Shown here one piece after another: positions 63,084 through 64,000 of a stretch of DNA of 64,000 bases. This stretch comes from JAJFFW01 sp038534195 (lineage in GTDB: Bacteria; Pseudomonadota; Alphaproteobacteria; Caulobacterales; Parvularculaceae). Position 1 is the stretch's first letter. Every line of letters starts with the position of its first letter. Below the pieces are notes generated by a model that did not search any database, was not told the origin of the DNA, and worked only from the letters and a program-made list of their open reading frames with translations. Made by a program: the position numbers and the translations under genes. The stretch is from positions 47,076 through 111,075 of the forward strand of contig JBCAXE010000007.1 in NCBI GenBank assembly GCA_038534195.1, in the 5' to 3' direction.

Positions 63084-64000
63084 TTATTCCGGCAACGACA
63101 AAAGTCGCACGTCGCCGCCTGCCGCCGTGGTGTTGATGGTTAACGTCCGCTCAACGGCGTAGCGCCATGGGGCGTCTGCGGCTGAAAGAATCGGAATGAT
63201 GGCGCCGGCTCGGCGGGCGAGGATGGTTTTCAACGCCGTTACGCTTTCATCGCGACCGTCGAACGCAACGGCGGCGAGGCGCTTGTTGAAAAGCAGCTCT
63301 TCCGGCACGCGCTGGGAGAGGTCCACATCGATGGCGACATCGACGCCCACCCGGCCAAGCGCATCTTGCAGGGGCGAGATACGGTCGAAATCGCCGATAA
63401 TGAAGTTCCCGGCAGCGAGCGCCATCGCGGCCTGATCGACGAACGCGCCCGGCGCGCCCCCGAGACACAAGACGAATCCGCGTCCGCGCAGACGCAGACT
63501 GTTCGCTTCGCCGGTAGGGCCGGGCAGATCGAGGCTGTCCTCAAAATGCTCTTTGTAAAGCGCAGCCGCCTTGGCGAGCGTGTCGTGGGCGCCGTGCTGT
63601 GCGTCGTGTTGGGCGTCGCCTTTGGAGATTGCCGCGGCTTCTTCGAAAAGCGCGACCTTGTCTTTTCGGTTGCTCCATTCCTGATAGTGACCGGCCAACT
63701 TAACGATGGCCAAATCCACGGAAGGGTCCATGGGGATATCGTTGATAAGGATTTGCCCGTCGCCATCGCAGGGGGATCGTTTCGTCAGCATCGAGACATA
63801 GTGCGGTCCGCCGGCTTTCGGTCCCGTGCCGGAAAGACCTTCGCCGCCGAAGGGCTGGACGCCTACAACGGCGCCAATCTGGTTCCGGTTCACATAGACG
63901 TTGCCGATGCGCGCGCCCGCGACAATCGTCTCCATGGTTTCATCGATGCGCGTATGAACGCCCATGGTCAGGCCAAATCCGAGCGCAGTGATCAAGGAAA
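63084..64000 (-). CDS. putA: Bifunctional proline utilisation protein PutA, C-terminal part (truncated by window)
   Basis: The last ~305 residues of a much longer protein that runs off the right edge. GFGLTMGVHTRIDETMETIV, GNVYVNRNQIGAVVGVQPFGGEGLSGTGPKAGG-type sequence (residues about 26-62 of the visible part) is the end of the glutamate-semialdehyde dehydrogenase domain. The remainder (PutA C-terminal region) carries no catalytic motif and matches the long-type trailing domain found in many proteobacterial PutA proteins. The full enzyme oxidises proline to glutamate in two steps. Confidence 0.93.
   Translation of the reverse strand, partial: SLITALGFGLTMGVHTRIDETMETIVAGARIGNVYVNRNQIGAVVGVQPFGGEGLSGTGPKAGGPHYVSMLTKRSPCDGDGQILINDIPMDPSVDLAIVKLAGHYQEWSNRKDKVALFEEAAAISKGDAQHDAQHGAHDTLAKAAALYKEHFEDSLDLPGPTGEANSLRLRGRGFVLCLGGAPGAFVDQAAMALAAGNFIIGDFDRISPLQDALGRVGVDVAIDVDLSQRVPEELLFNKRLAAVAFDGRDESVTALKTILARRAGAIIPILSAADAPWRYAVERTLTINTTAAGGDVRLLSLPE

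Noticed and set aside
1..64000. tRNA, rRNA, prophage, transposon or integrative element
   Set aside because: No T-loop/anticodon arrangement, rRNA sequence, integrase, transposase or terminal repeats were found on reading both strands by eye.

Overview
This window is about 64 kb of a gene-dense chromosome from an alphaproteobacterium. GC is moderate to high by eye. The assignment rests on several hallmarks: a fused ispDF gene; the conserved order lipA - coq10/ratA - pncC/ispDF (opposite strand) - dusB - ntrYX - trkA - dat - hfq - hflX; a ruvX - pyrB - plsY - dprA block next to topA; and ruvX diverging from gatCA. The small secreted proteins, the M1 peptidase/DUF6702 pair and the Lyt-type two-component pair fit a marine, Hyphomonas/Parvularcula-like lineage, but the genus cannot be fixed from sequence alone. 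I saw no tRNA, rRNA, CRISPR array, transposase, integrase or phage gene.

Layout. 1-5 kb: gltX diverges from the competence gene comEC, followed by a gene-poor stretch (3.75-4.35 kb) and a TonB-C-domain protein. 5-10 kb: a methyltransferase, an SRPBCC protein overlapping a Cys/Met-metabolism PLP enzyme, gabT, a 455-base non-coding gap and a lipoprotein. 10-17.4 kb (mostly minus): LytM/M23 lipoprotein, topA, a TMEM175-type channel, and the operon ruvX-pyrB-plsY-dprA. 17.4-23 kb (plus): secreted gluzincin, gatC-gatA, an alpha/beta hydrolase, and a helical protein split by a frameshift at an A7 run. 23-30 kb (minus): cytochrome P450 and TetR regulator, then a cobalamin-uptake operon btuB-btuF-btuC-btuD headed by a clear cobalamin riboswitch. 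30-40 kb: a DUF3445 (heme-dependent oxidative N-demethylase type) protein, a PiT-like membrane protein, a small conserved protein, a DUF885-type lipoprotein, a PepSY protein, ald, and the M1 peptidase/DUF6702 pair. 40-56 kb: the conserved lipA-to-hflX block. 56-64 kb: SDR, kbl, a Tat lipoprotein amidase, a hexapeptide-repeat protein, a GNAT enzyme, a LytS/LytTR pair, and the 3' end of putA.

How the genes fit together. The riboswitch should shut off the whole B12 receptor/ABC operon when cobalamin is plentiful. ComEC and DprA supply DNA entry and protection of incoming single strands for natural transformation. NtrYX-TrkAH links a redox/nitrogen-type two-component system with K+ uptake genes. 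GabT, Ald, Kbl and PutA make this a region rich in amino-acid catabolism.

The most notable observations are: dprA appears to need an ATT start codon; the helical protein at 21.5-23.1 kb is interrupted at an A7 tract; ntrBC is absent from its usual place between dusB and ntrY, and pyrC is absent between pyrB and plsY; the 8.9-9.3 kb gap carries a hairpin whose T-run faces the minus strand; and a PiT-like transporter has altered signature motifs. I found no obviously new multi-gene defence or mobile system here.
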